From: Gymnopilus junonius
Taxonomy: Eukaryota; Basidiomycota; Agaricomycetes; Agaricales; Galerinaceae
Length of the DNA stretch: 37,118 nucleotides
Assembly: GCA_015501075.1 (NCBI GenBank)
Contig: JADNYJ010000315.1
Coordinates: forward strand, 1 to 37,118
Direction of reading: 5' to 3'
A model generated the notes under the pieces. That model made no database searches. It saw only the letters and a program-made list of their open reading frames with translations, and was not told the origin of the DNA. Made by a program: the position numbers and the translations under genes. Below, one piece after another: positions 10,196-22,321 of the stretch (the stretch's first letter is position 1; each line of letters begins with the position of its first letter).

Positions 10196-13100
10196 ATGTC
10201 CGATACCACCCATGATGACGCTCAACTCAATACCTCCGAGTCCGTCGATGACCTCGCCATGGATCCTGAAGAACTAGAAGACGAAGAGCTTGAAGAAATC
10301 CGGTGAGCTTGTTGAATTTCTGGAAGCGTACACCCGACTGACTACGCTTCAAAGCCGTTATGAAGATTTCACAACGATAGGTATACCTCATCCCGTTCAC
10401 AACGTTGCAATTCTTGCTCAGGCTTTGTTGTGGCTCTATAGACTGGATACAGGACTCTATATTGGAGAGAAAGCGACGCCTGAGAACTCAGCGCCAAAAA
10501 GTACATCTGTCACGATGGAATCGCGGCAGCTTAACTTTCCTCTCTCTCGCTTTATCTCGGTTCCAGACGGTCATTTTGGCTGGCCAAAGCTGGATTGTCT
10601 TGACTCTTGTTGGTAAGTTCATCCTGTTTTATGTTAGCGATGTATAAATAAATTTTGTCAAAAACTATAATATTGATAGGTATATGCATTGGCCTTAACG
10701 CCGCCGTAGTTTCCATAGTCAGTGAATGGCTATCTGACATTAAAATGGGATACTGCTCGGACGGGTGGTGGCTGAATGAACAGTTCTGTTGTTGGGAAAT
10801 AGAGGGCGAAGAAATCGATGGCTGCGACTCCTGGCACAGTTGGAGTCATGTCACTTTGGCCCGTTGGATCATATTCGTCATGTTTGCTGTGAGTCCCAGC
10901 AATCCCCAGACTTTATCTAAGCCTTACATATGCATCAAAGACGACTTTTTCTTTCATTGCATCTCACCTCGTCCGGTCTTTCGCTAAATATGCAGCTGGG
11001 TCGGGTATCTCAGAAATCAAGTGTATCTTAGCTGGCTTTGTCATGCAAGGATTCCTTGGCTTTGCAACATTTTTCATAAAAAGTATTACATTGGTATGTT
11101 TTCCGACCACCGGCAGCTTTCCCTATTTCCACTGAAACTCGTTGAGCCTCTTGTTATTGCGTCAGGATTGTCAGTCGGTAAAGAAGGTCCATCTGTTCAC
11201 GTCGCTTGCTGCGTCGGTTCATTGGTGGCTGGTCTGTTTGAGACATTCCGCCGAAGTGAAAGTGGGTTATATTTTATCCAATTCAATTGTTTCCTTACTT
11301 ACGTTTGTCCAGGTAAGATGAGAGAAATTGTAACGGCCGCCAGCGCAGCTGGGGTGGCTGTCGCGTTTGGGTCGCCTATCGGAGGTGTATTGTTTTCAAT
11401 AGAGGCAAGTAGGATATCTTCATTAAAACGAATGGACATACCTTACACCCAAGTCTTAGGAAATGAGCCACACGTTTAGCATTAAGACTATGTGGAAAAG
11501 TATATTCTGCGCCCTCGTTGCAACATTTACATTGGCCGTGAGTAATTCAACTTCAGCGCAGTGTTTTTTTACGCATAAGTATGATTTCTCAAGGCTATGA
11601 ACCCTTTCCGAACCGGGAAACTCGTCCTCTTCCAAGTCACCTACGATCGGGATTGGCACTTTTTTGAGATCATATTCTTCGTAATCCTTGGAATTTTCGG
11701 GGTGTGTCCAATGGGATTTCCATATAGGAATTGGATGCTCATGCATGATGCAACTAGGGTCTCTATGGTGCATTCGTGATTAAATTCAATGTGCAAGTGG
11801 CAGCCTTCAGGAGAAAACACCTGGCAAATCATGGAGTTGCTGAAGCTGTAACACTTGCAACACTTACAGCCCTTATCGGTTACTTCAATCGTTTTTTGCG
11901 CCTCGATATGACTTCTAGCATGGCCATTCTTTTCAAAGAGTGCGAAGGCGGTGGTAACGTCTTTAATTTATGCCAGTAAGAAGCCCGTGTTTGTGGAGTG
12001 GTTACCAGACAAGCTCATTATGGATATGACTGCATCCAGGAGTTCTGCGCAGTGGCGTATATCCAATTCGCTGCTTCTCGCCACTATCATTCGCATTGGA
12101 CTTGTCGTCATCACCTATGGGTGCAAAGTTCCGGCGGGCATTTTCGTGCCATCAATGGCCATTGGGGCCACTTTCGGCAGAATGATTGGGATTGTGGTGA
12201 AGGCGATGTATAAGTGAGGTCTACTAGTTGCTATTCCGATTTCTCTCTGCTTCTGACGTAAACCTTTTCTCAGTGCCTACCCGAATTCAGGAATTTTCAG
12301 ATCCTGTGCTCCGGATGTCCCATGTATTACACCAGGGACGTATGCTTTCCTGGGCGCTGCAGCGGCACTTAGGTGAGAATCCTACAATATGACTTCATAG
12401 TCACATGATAGCTCAAGACCAAATCATGTACTGTCAGTGGCGTCATGAGAATCACTGTAACGGTGGTGGTGATTATGTTTGAGTTGACAGGAGCTCTTAC
12501 GTATATCTTACCAACAATGGCAAGAACTTTCAAATTTTTGACGGTCAAGGCTCTGGTTCCTGATTTGTTTTCGTTCCAGATCGTCCTTCTTGTCACCAAA
12601 GCTGTTGGGGACTTCTTGGGCACAAATGGCATCGCTGATGAAATGATCAGATTTAATGGATTCCCTTTTTTGGAGAAAGAAGATCATGTCTACAATGTCA
12701 CTGGTATTGCCCACTTTTGATTTCTAGTTTTATGTATTTTTCAATTTTATACCCAGTATCCACTGTCATGCGGAAAGACCTCAATACACTGTCCGAAACT
12801 GGTATGCGTGTCAAAGACGTTGGTGCGTTGCAGCAGGGGCTGTCTGTGTACCTGATTCCTGATTCATCTTCCAAGAATCACGCCTCTCCTCGACGAACTT
12901 CAAAGGTTTTCCTATAGTATCTTCGGATGGTTCTCAGACCCTGGTGGGCTACATTGATCGCAGTGAAATACGATACGTTCTTGGTACATTAATCTCTATT
13001 CAAGCCCAAACAACCTCTAATTCTTTCTGCCAGAACGGGCTCGTAAAAACAGGGGAAGATTGGCGAATACCCCATGCCTATTTACTTCCAGACAGCAAGA

Positions 13101-13600
13101 GCCTGATGATATTGATATGACCTCAGATGCTCACGACGATGATGAGCCCGAAGAGTACTTCGCACCGACGACCGCTGGCGAAGGTATTCAGTTCTGGCCT
13201 TGGGTGAACAAGGTATGGCTTCCCTTTCTTTCCATCTCCACGTTCTTTCGTTGATACATAATCTAGACGCCTATGACAGTATCCCCAGAACTACCCTTGG
13301 AAATCGTCATGCAAATATTCAAGAGGATGGGGTGTGTAACTTTATTGTGTACAATTGATTTTCACTAAGGACATCTCTCATCAAAGACCCCGCACAATTC
13401 TCGTGGAAAATCATGGTACACTGTCGGGTCTGGTGACGGTCAAGGACGTCTTAAAATTCATTGCGACAGAAAAGCCAGACTATCGGCCATCATGGGACGA
13501 ACGTGGGGGACTGGATGGACTTTTGGAAGAGGTATGGACGTGGGCGAGCACTATCATATCCCGAACAGTCCTATGGAGTAGAAGAGTTCTTCGGCGGTAA
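10196..13600 (+). CDS. CLC-family chloride/proton antiporter (Gef1-like)
   Basis: Eighteen exons: 10196-10302, 10355-10380, 10442-10612, 10680-10888, 10941-11093, 11147-11261, 11313-11404, 11460-11537, 11594-11701, 11758-11975, 12040-12213, 12274-12372, 12438-12703, 12757-12822, 12876-12983, 13034-13212, 13267-13331, 13387-13600. They total 2448 nt and 815 residues with all phases closing. An acidic N-terminus precedes [13 protein letters not shown], then the selectivity motif [16 protein letters not shown] with the gating Glu, FSIEEMSHTF with the proton-pathway Glu, [11 protein letters not shown], and two C-terminal CBS domains ([40 protein letters not shown]). Both glutamates indicate exchange rather than a channel. 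Fungal homologues sit in Golgi/endosomal membranes and help copper loading and pH control. The intron at 11405-11459 is GC-AG and falls between the two Glu codons of SIEE. Confidence 0.95.
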
Positions 13601-13860
13601 TAGTAACTGGTGGATATTACTAAAGTTATTGTATTCATTTGTATCCCTGGAATCGATTTGTGAACCCAATCCGTGGTCGGGAAAGGATTTGTAGACCCAT
13701 GACGTCGTTAAAACAACCCCGAGAAGCTTGCCTCGAAATACATCTGGACGGTGGAGCAAATGTTCTCGGAAGGACTGGGGCTAGACCCACTCCACCAACT
13801 GTGATCGTACATATATAACTTGGGCAGTTGAATAGAGCTTTGTCTAAAGCCTTTTCCATT

Positions 13861-14122
13861 ATGATTCCTGCCCAACAAGAAAGCAAGACGCAACGTTACT
13901 CTCGCGAGCTAGCCGACTATACTCTTCGCCAATTCTCCCTCGCAAGATCTTCACTTGATCAAAAGCATACGGCTGCTATTTCTAAACTTCCGGCTGCATA
14001 CTCTCGTGTTGCTAAAGCTGAAAAACTCGTTGCCATTGGTGAGACTCTCGTGCTCGCTTTCTGCCATTCCGATTGAAGTCTGATACTATCAGGAATCAGG
14101 AATCAACCGTGCCAAAGAATGA
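13861..14122 (+). CDS. 66-residue helical protein, unknown
   Basis: Exon 1 (13861-14038) opens at an ATG. A 61-nt intron (14039-14099, GTGAGA...CAG) leads to exon 2 (14100-14122), which ends INRAKE-stop. The product is basic and helix-prone, with an Ala/Lys/Arg-rich second half (PAAYSRVAKAEKLVAI) and no signal peptide or membrane segment. I do not recognise it. A nearby alternative acceptor at 14091-14092, seven bases earlier because GAATCAG is duplicated, would give a different tail. It lies between the CLC gene (260 bp upstream) and the 3' end of TSR1. Confidence 0.45.
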
Positions 14123-14751
14123 CAATTCATTAGTATCTTTAGTGGTACCCCGTGATATAGCCCATGCACACAGTATATGTATCTCGGTAAGGGATCTATT
14201 GCCAAAGGTTCATTTGAGTTACTGAAGACTTTGGAATTTAGTACCAGCATGCTTACCATTGATGCGCATGCATTGTGCTCGCTGCGCGGGACGCGAATAT
14301 TTGCAGCGACTTCAACGCGGTCACGTTTCGAAGACTGGTGGAAGGAACATTTTATTGAACTTAATTTACGGAGCGGGAACGAAACAGCGGACAGATTTGC
14401 TATTTACAAATATAACGGTGTCACTCTGGACAACCTCCGGTAGTGCCCAGCAGGGCGAGTATAGCGTTGACACTGACATAAGTACACTCTTTGTTATTGA
14501 AATGCTCCAATAAACATACGATATACGAACGTCAGAGGCCGATAAGGTGAGATAAATCCACCAGAGTGGAGTGGGAGCAGGGCATGCACCATAGGAAGCT
14601 AAGGCTAGCCAATAAGCGAACCACCGAAAATATGATAGGCAGAATGAGCAAAACGTGGTAGGTTCCACATTTAAGATTTCGTCGTGTTCAGTTAAGATAA
14701 GATATATGTACACATAGAAGACCAAGGTGTTGACGATAGACCTACTCAAAT
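14123..14751. other. Intergenic, no supported gene
   Basis: Open stretches exist on both strands (about 14177-14443 plus; 14366-14749 minus), but neither shows a family motif, good splice context or a convincing start. The region probably holds the 3' UTRs of the small plus-strand gene and of TSR1. Confidence 0.5.
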
Positions 14752-17630
14752 CTACTCTTCCATGGCATCCTCTGGCGGTAGTTGGTCACTGCGAGTTAGT
14801 TTCCTGACCCCTTGAGGCGTCCAGGTGCTAGACCACTTGGGGAAAACGCGCTTGTACAGAGACATGCAAATGGTATCCATTTGATTGATGGGACCATCAA
14901 AATATGCTTTGAAGTATCCATGCGTACCCAGAGATTCACGAATGTGGCCTGTTCGTCCATGCTTTGTATGGAGCTGTATTGGCTTGAAGTAGAGTACGTC
15001 ATCTTATTCAAAAAGTGATGGGGTTCGAATCGGGGCTCTGCACTTTGAATGCAATTAGGCTTACCGGAATTGAAGAACATGTACCGGATGGTCGCAGTTT
15101 TTTTATGGACTTTGAATGGGTGGCCGGTGAGAATTATACGTTTTGCGATTATCCGTGTAGTATCTGGATTCAGGAATGTACCCATAGCCACGACGTGAGG
15201 GGCTGTTGACCATTTAGATGAGAAGTCAGTGTTGCGGTCATTCGAAATAGGGTGCATCCAATATACCCTCTACATCCGGGGTTTCCCTCAGAAGGACACA
15301 AGATTGCTTCCCGTAAGTCACAGGTCCATATATTGTTGCCACGAAAGTCGATCCATGACGAAGATACCTTTCGAATTTATGAACGTTGTTGGCGCTTTTC
15401 CCACCGCCACGGGTGTGCTGACTATAAATGGGATTAACAGCTAGCCGGCGAGGTCCCACCAGCAGTATTAGAGGATCCTAGGGCATTTGTACGTCAAGTA
15501 AGCACAATTTCAAGATGGGGCGAATTCACCTTGGATCGCACAGAGCCGTCATATTCAGTGTTTCGCTGTACTGTAAAGTTGAGGACTGTCTTTTTGTGTT
15601 CGTGTTGCAAAATCGAGAACAAGACTGCTAGGGATGACGATGCGGCTTCCTGTGGAACATCTTTCAAATAGATGGTGACACGAACACCTGGCTGAAAATT
15701 GGGCTGCACATCAGAAAAGTATATATTGGAGAATAAGCACACACCTCCACGGTTCCTACTTCTTCCTCCAGCCGACGTCGAACACCACGCTCGGTACGCT
15801 TGAAATCTTCAAATTGGAATATCCGAGCGTACTCACGTGGAAGATTTTCGTATGGGTACCAAGGGCTTGTCCTGAAAGACCTCATTCCACGATAACGTTG
15901 AAAACGCGTTCTAGCTGAAACACCTTTAGGGGTATCAATTTCATCCGGGAAGGACAAGTCATCCTCCTCTTCTCGTTGCCTATTTCTCCACTTGTCCAAT
16001 CTTAGCAGGAGGTCAAACCAGGTCAATAAACAAATTTGTTGGCACGGGACTTACTGTGCTTCCTCCTCCTCCATATCAAGATCATCAAATCGAACACTTT
16101 CTCTCTTATCCACATCCGTTTGGGAGTCATCTATCAACATATCCTGCATCTCTTCGACCTCCTCTTCTTGCTGTCCCTCAGCTTCACCTACACTCTCGTT
16201 GTTTTCACCTTCTTCATCAGCATCCTCCTCATCTTCATCTATAATCCAAGCAGCCTGGTATTCGCTCATGCCTTTGGGAATACGCCGCACTGCTTTTGGT
16301 GTTGTGCCAGCGACTGCATCTGGGATATCAGTCTGGATATCATCCACGCCTCCGTTCATTTCTTCTTTTGTTGGCCAGGTTTGTTCATTGGCAAGGTCTT
16401 CGGGGTCATTGCTGGATACCAGGGAATCGGCTGATGAAGGATCGGGCTCCGCCAAAACGGTTGGTTCCACATCCATCCCACTAACATGACCAGATTTGGA
16501 CGTACGAGGAAGTGGAGCGGAAAAAATCTAAAGGAGAGCATGTGGTGAGTCGAAGGAAAAAAATGGGGAGATAGGAAATGTCGCTAGCCTTTGAAATTTG
16601 AAAGTCTCCAAAATCAGGCAGATGAACCAGTCGGTTAGAAGACAAAGGGGACCCCCTTACAACGCCACTAAGCCTCAGGGAACCGTCCTCCCACTGTGTG
16701 GATTCCGCCAACATCCAAGATCGTCCTTCTTTCCACCGCACGTCTGCGGGTTTGCCCTCGGAGAGAGACCTAAGTGCGTTCAATCTGTCTGAGCTCACGT
16801 GAAGATCGAAAATCCTTGACTGAGTTGGAACAAAATACTGCATGAATGATAACAAGGACTTGAGAATTCCCGGTCGTGACTTTGGGTCTATAGACGTATC
16901 TGGCGGGACTACGCTGACGACATCAGGAAGGCCTTGAGCTTGAAGTGTCCTCAGAAGTGTATCTCCCCATGCGTCAACTTCTACCTTACTAGATAGAACG
17001 ATGACCACATAATCTGCGACCTTGCATGCATCCAGGGCAGCATAGAAGCTTCTGTAAGGGACGGTGCGAAATTGTAAGGACGTCTTAAAGCGATCAGCTC
17101 TGTTCCCTGGATTAATGCCTCGTTATACAAAAAGTCGACTCCACATACCTTAATTTCCAAAGGCCATCTTCAGGACAGTCATCCGCAGGAATATCTAACG
17201 AGGCTGCCAGAGATCGGACAGTACTTTTGGTGCTGACATCTCCAGTTAAAGGAATGACAGCGACGATACGAGGAGCGCCATCTACACCATTAAAAATGCG
17301 AGTTGCTGAGATCAGTGCATTACGTTTTGTTAACTGAGCTTGTTTAGCGTTGTTTCGACGATTGAGACGAGATTGAGCAGCAGCATTCGATCCTGTGGGA
17401 GTCTTCGGTGATTGACGAGCAATACGGCCTTATATTGACAGTTATTACCCGAGAATTGACTTAGTAAAAGGGACACGCACCTTTAGCTGCGTCTTTGAGA
17501 GATCCCTTCGAGGCATGTTTGGACTTGAAAGGTTTATTTTGCTACTGACTCTATTAGCTAGGTTGTCCGCACTAAATCAATTGTGAAGCACCTGTTTCAG
17601 AGATGGTCTGTGGTGATGTGTTTCAGTCAT
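14752..17630 (-). CDS. TSR1: Ribosome maturation factor Tsr1 (Bms1/Tsr1 family)
   Basis: Ten exons (minus): 17630-17592, 17541-17481, 17428-17149, 17099-16589, 16527-16055, 16000-15745, 15691-15530, 15477-15267, 15202-15065, 15002-14752. They total 2382 nt and 793 residues, near yeast Tsr1 (788). The N-terminus is basic ([23 protein letters not shown]). [32 protein letters not shown] and an acidic linker follow. Family signatures after that are [61 protein letters not shown] and [15 protein letters not shown]. Tsr1 joins cytoplasmic pre-40S particles and blocks early subunit joining; it resembles a GTPase but lacks the catalytic loops. The intron 16588-16528 has a GC donor. The gene is head-to-head with RAD9. 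Confidence 0.95.
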
Positions 17631-17842
17631 TTTCAAGGACTTGGTCTATGAACATAAGAGTCTTGAGTTTTACTCTTATAACCCAATTTTTGAGGGAGGT
17701 TCGTGTGCACCTCGAGGTCAAGGGCAAGATTGAATTTGAAAAATGATGCCGATTTAGGCAGAGATAAGATAAGATAAGATAATGTAAATTGTATATAAGT
17801 CGATCTGTGACCACTGCCGCGAGCAGTGACTTGTCGGCGACC
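17631..17842. promoter_or_regulatory. Bidirectional TSR1/RAD9 promoter with four tandem GATAA
   Basis: The 212 bp between the two start codons contain GATAA at 17763, 17768, 17773 and 17778, head to tail without spacing. GATAA/GATAAG is the core bound by fungal GATA zinc-finger factors. The array may be functional or a simple pentanucleotide repeat. Confidence 0.5.
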
Positions 17843-19603
17843 ATGCAGGCTACATTGGACGCGTCTTCTCTTAAAGGTCCGTCATATCTTTATTACGATT
17901 TAATGCTATTCTGATTTCTTGTCAGTTTTGATAAAATCTCTGACTTGTCTGTCCAAATATGGCGACGAACTTTCGATATATGCTACTCCCGAATTTCTTT
18001 CTTTTTCCTCGACCAACTCTTCGAAATCTGCTTACTGCAGGTTTAAATATGACAAGCAGTTCTTTTCGCGATACAAGTTGGGGTCCTTCAACAATGAATT
18101 AGGGGACAATATCTATGCAGTTCAGAATGTGACAGGACAACTTCTAACCAAGGTAACCTTCCACGCTGCCGCTAAATCCTGTTGAGTCTCACACTTCAAG
18201 TAGTCCTTCTTGTCCATCTTAAAACATAGAACAGTCGAGAAATCGGTTGAAAGATGTGAATTATCCATCGTGGAAGGTAATGGTAATATAGAGGAGAGCT
18301 TAGGCGATGACGAACAAGAGAGCCTTGAAAGCAAGTTGACAATAAGATTTCACTGTAAACATGGTACGCATCGAGGCATTTCAATCAACGCGTTCTGAAG
18401 TCGATTTAGGTGTTATCAAGACGCATAGACTGCTTCTCTTGACCCCAGCATCCTTAATGGCACCAGGCGCCCAAGATACCACGAATGAATCTCGTTTGAC
18501 AATCGGTCCGAAAGCACTTAGAGAGTTATTAGACCATTTCCCTGTCTCTAAGGGCGCTCGATCGGACCCTCAGCTAATATGGACATTTGAAGAGAACGAA
18601 ATCTCCCTCAGGAGTATGGAATCCTCTATTGATAGTCGAGGTACGTTAGTCAGAATGTCATTCTTCCTTTACTTATTCCAACAGGGCGAGGTCAGCTCTC
18701 CACAGAAATTTCGATTAGTACTGAGGAGTTTGATATCTATGACCCTTATGAGACTCCTACAGTGATCGCATTTCATTTACGGGAATTTAACGTGTGTGAT
18801 GTGTCCATTTCAATACTGTCACCACTAATTAAATTCCTAGGCCACTATTGCATTTGGGGATGCGATGTCTCTCCCGCTTGATATGCGCTTTACAGATCCT
18901 GCAGCACCACTGTACATAGACGTCGAAGGTGACGCCATGGAAATTCTTTTCGTGATTTCGACGAGTCATACCCCCGGTTTTACTACTTCTATGCAAAAGA
19001 ACAGCCAGCTCGTCAATGCAAAAAAGCGAGAACGGGAACAATCAACAAGTGAAACTCCAAGACCCAAGAAACCCATGAAGGCTGCTCAGCCAGTCATTCC
19101 CAAATCTGCCTCCAACAGAGCTACGTCTGCATCCCGATCACAGACATACAACTCTGGTTCTATGCCTCCCCCGTCTGTCATACCCATTCGTCGGGGTCAA
19201 AGCCATGGTGTAGAACAAGACTCTAGGAGGGACAGAGATCCTCTTTTCCTTCCTTCATCTCAGATGTCTGCTGCAGATGAAGAGGCACTTCGGTCAATAG
19301 GCCTAGGTGTAGAATCAGTAGTTGGAAAAGAATTGGCAGATTTATTGGAGGGAGAGGGTGAAGAAGTTGATTTTTCTTATATGTCTCAGCAACCAAACAC
19401 CGAGTGTGATCAACTTGAACAAAGAGACGTTTTAGATCAAGACATGCAAATGAATGGTCCGGACAGTTTCGAACTTCTTGCAGAGCTGTCGGCGACGCAA
19501 CAATCGGATACGGGGGATCGGGTAAGAATTTCTCGTGGTCCCTATACAGTATTGCTCTTAAATCATTGTTTTCTAGGCGTTTCAACCTTTGTTTGAAGAT
19601 TGA
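17843..19603 (+). CDS. RAD9: DNA damage checkpoint clamp subunit Rad9
   Basis: Seven exons: 17843-17876, 17926-18152, 18204-18363, 18410-18640, 18685-18791, 18841-19521, 19577-19603. They total 1467 nt and 488 residues. The N-terminal PCNA-like fold covers about residues 1-285: MQATLDASSLKVLIKSLTC, YATPEFLSFSSTNSSKSAYC, LKHRTVEKSVERCELSIVEG, VIKTHRLLLLTPASLM, SLPLDMRFTDPAAPLYIDVEG. A disordered Ser/Pro/Arg tail follows, with acidic patches and a terminal AFQPLFED. Rad9 forms the 9-1-1 ring with Hus1 and Rad1, and its phosphorylated tail recruits the TopBP1/Rad4 class of checkpoint activators. The stop is 58 bp from the convergent F-box gene. Confidence 0.95.
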
Positions 19604-19661
19604 TACAACTCGACCATACCCAAGACACGCCCACAGAGTCCAAAGAAACAAAAATGCATAT

Positions 19662-21375
19662 CTACCAAGAGAAAAGAACATCGTCACTGTCGATATGGTC
19701 GCAGTTTGGAGGCCATGCTTCGTCTTGGAAGAAAATTTCGATGGCAGTATTAATATCTCCCCTTACCATCGCAGTTGCATCTTGCATTTCGTCTGGCTCA
19801 ACTCTCAAACGAATCTTTGGCAAGGGCAATCCATGTGATGCCCTCACATTCCTCAGTTCTTGAATCATTTCTTCATCCACTTCGTCATCGCCAAAACTAA
19901 ACGCTAGAACCGCCAAATTTGGCCAAAACGCACTATAGTTGGTCTGCCCTTGGGATGTATCTTTCACCAAGGTGTCTATCAGAGGAGACTCGGCAATGGA
20001 TGACTGCACCGACGAAAATGACGTTATTTCCCGAAAGGTATGGAAGATGCGCCTGTATGTGGAACCGGACAACTCAAAATTCGTAAAAACGAGCTGTCGG
20101 AGATTATTGTACTGAGAGGAGCTAGTGGAGTCAAACATAGCATCAAGATCATGTTCTTGGACATCCTTCAAAGTCAAGGACTTCAACAGTGGCGCTTTAA
20201 TTCCCATTAGGAGGCCGGAGTATATATTCCCGCCTTCACCACATATTCGCAAGGAGAGGAGATGAGGAAGGATTATTACGTCGGTGAATCTAGACCACGA
20301 AATGTTGTCGATGATGTCTCCGTGAATCGAAAGATGCGCCAAGACAGAGGAGCGCGTAATGATATTCCGGAATGTGATATACGCAAGTGGTACTTGGCTA
20401 GTCTGTTCGAGGTGAAGGGTGACAACAGCATCGAATGGCGGACGAAAGAATTGAATTGCCAATCCTTTAAGGCGCACAAATTTCAATTTTGGTGCACCGT
20501 CTTTGAAAATATGAGGGAAGCCTATTTCCCTGTTAACGGCGCTGGGGTCGGCCTGCTCCACATCTTCAATGTCCAGTGAAAGGTGCTGTAACCGTCTGGC
20601 AGTGCTCTTGCAAATATGAGTCATGATAGGTCGGTCTGCACGCTCGCAAGTGCACTCTGCAGACACACTTCGCCAACGGAGAGAATTATCGACTATAAGA
20701 TCGATCATGGAATCTAAGCCGCTCTTGCCAGCATATGCATCTTCAGCGGCGAGATCGACGCGGATATCCAAGAGACAAACGCCGCTGCGTCTGATGTACT
20801 CTGGAATACGTTCTGCTGAAGATACGGCGGCATCAATGTAAATGGATGTCCAAAGCCTCGGAGTCGTCAAGGCCACATTACGAAGCCCAATGCAAATCTG
20901 GGAATATATTATTTCAGGTACCATTTTCGGCCCTTCATACGCTAGTGAAAGAGAATCTTCGTTCGCCATCGTTTTGCTTAATTCAAAAATCGCGGATAAA
21001 ATTTCGACTGGAATGGATAATATGCTCATGGCGTCGGAATTAAGGTCTCCCTCTTGCGCAGGTGTATCCTATGGATCATGTTAGTCATTGAAGACGACGT
21101 CGGTAGCAAGCTTGTTAACTCACCTGAGAATCTATTAAGTCCATGGCATGCAAGCCTTGGATTATCGAATCGTTTGTATGGGACAACTTGAGGGTGAAAA
21201 CAAGGGAAGAACAACTGGGCGACAGAATACGATTGAGAGCTGACACTATGCTGTCGAGTGTTGGTCCTAGTAATTCGCCAGTAGCAAACTGCTCTATTTA
21301 AGCATCAGCGCGCCAACTGTATTTCACAAATTGGGACAAATCAAATTTATTCACGACCGAACTGGGTCTAGACAT
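19662..21375 (-). CDS. F-box-like protein of the agaricomycete type
   Basis: The main exon 21068-19662 and an upstream exon ending at 21124 join across a 55-nt intron (GTGAGT...TAG). The upstream exon encodes a leader (GPTLDSIVSALNRILSPSC) and can start near 21291 or, through a small 38-nt intron, from the ATG at 21375-21373; this start is tentative. The F-box-like segment is SILSIPVEILSAIFELSK, then VALTTPRLWTSIYID, followed by about 350 residues of weak leucine-rich repeat character. Such genes form very large families in mushroom genomes and are thought to act as SCF ubiquitin-ligase adaptors through Skp1. The substrate is unknown. Confidence 0.8.
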
Positions 21376-21438
21376 TACTACGTAAACTTTCGAAACACAT
21401 AACTGCCTAGACATGGAAAAGTCTTGCAGAAGAAGCAA

Positions 21439-22321
21439 TCACGCCGTATCCAAACCTTGAGTTAATCGAATCTAATTTGCGAAAGAAGGTATATACAGTG
21501 AGTAGCGGGGAAATCACAATAAGGGTATAAACGCACCTCGTCTGACGTGATTGTCCGTATTTCCCCAGGAACTGTTATTCCTCCCGTCATGACATCCAAC
21601 CCGGCTTCGAGTGCTGTTCCTATCTTGCCCTTCGTTGCGTGCCAGTAACGAATTTCTTCAGGGAAGACTTGAATGAGGGCAACTCGTTCGTCTTCCGCAT
21701 CGCCTTTGTGAATACCGTCCTTCAAATCACCAAACCAGACTGATGAACTGCGTTTATAGATCAGTCGACCTGTCAGATCGACAGATTCAAGCAGCTCACC
21801 CTTGAGACCAACGTTGCTTGATCTTGTCCCGATCCTCAATAATATTAGCTTTCCCTGAGAAGCTGTACATTGTATACTTGAGTAAAAAGAGACAGTGTTC
21901 GAACCAATCAACGTACGAAGCCCAATCAGACGTCGCTGGGTTCAAAAAGCTGACGTTCACGTGAGAATCGTTTTGAATTTCGTCAAATTTTGGAGAGACA
22001 TGATTCGCGAGGAAGGTCAGGGTTAAGTCCGTGTCAGATTCGGCTGAAAGAATAGCTGAGTACGTGAAAAATAGCAAGCCCTTTATGACGTACGTGCCAC
22101 AGGATTCATCGCACGCGAATGAATCGACCCGTTCGGAGAGCGTGTTGTGAGCATGGCTGTTTCCGTAGTTCTAATGAGGTCTTTAAGGCCTAGAACAAAA
22201 GGAGGTTAGGATAAGAGTCCCAATTAGTTTATAGATTACCTTTTATCTTCTCCATGGGGGTGAGGCTGTTATTCTGCGCCTTCGACATATACGGATCCAA
22301 TTTGCCTATCGGGGTCGACAT
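21439..22321 (-). CDS. Bli-3-like pyridoxamine-phosphate-oxidase-fold protein
   Basis: Six exons (minus): 22321-22240, 22189-22094, 22043-21917, 21862-21800, 21747-21537, 21471-21439. They sum to 612 nt and 203 residues, with all phases closing. Recognisable blocks are LKDLIRTTETAMLTTRSPNG, DLTLTFLANHVSPKFDEI, HVNVSFLNPATSDWASFSG, KIKQRW, VWFGDLKDG and GTALEAGLDVMTGGITVPGE. The fold is the FMN-binding split barrel of general stress protein 26 and Neurospora blue-light-induced Bli-3. The substrate is unknown, and flavin binding is inferred from the family. About 1 kb of upstream sequence could hold light- or stress-response elements; none was identified. Confidence 0.9.

Noticed and set aside
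10290..10616. Long plus-strand frame in the CLC 5' region
   Set aside because: It reads through introns in the wrong frame; the CLC exons explain the DNA in phase.
14366..14749. 127-codon minus-strand frame rich in hydrophobic residues
   Set aside because: No ATG start or family motif. It lies in the 3' flank of TSR1 and is antisense to other weak frames.
15022..15031. GGTTCGAATC, B-box-like, inside a TSR1 intron
   Set aside because: The box is incomplete and there is no A box; the sequence is accounted for by the intron.
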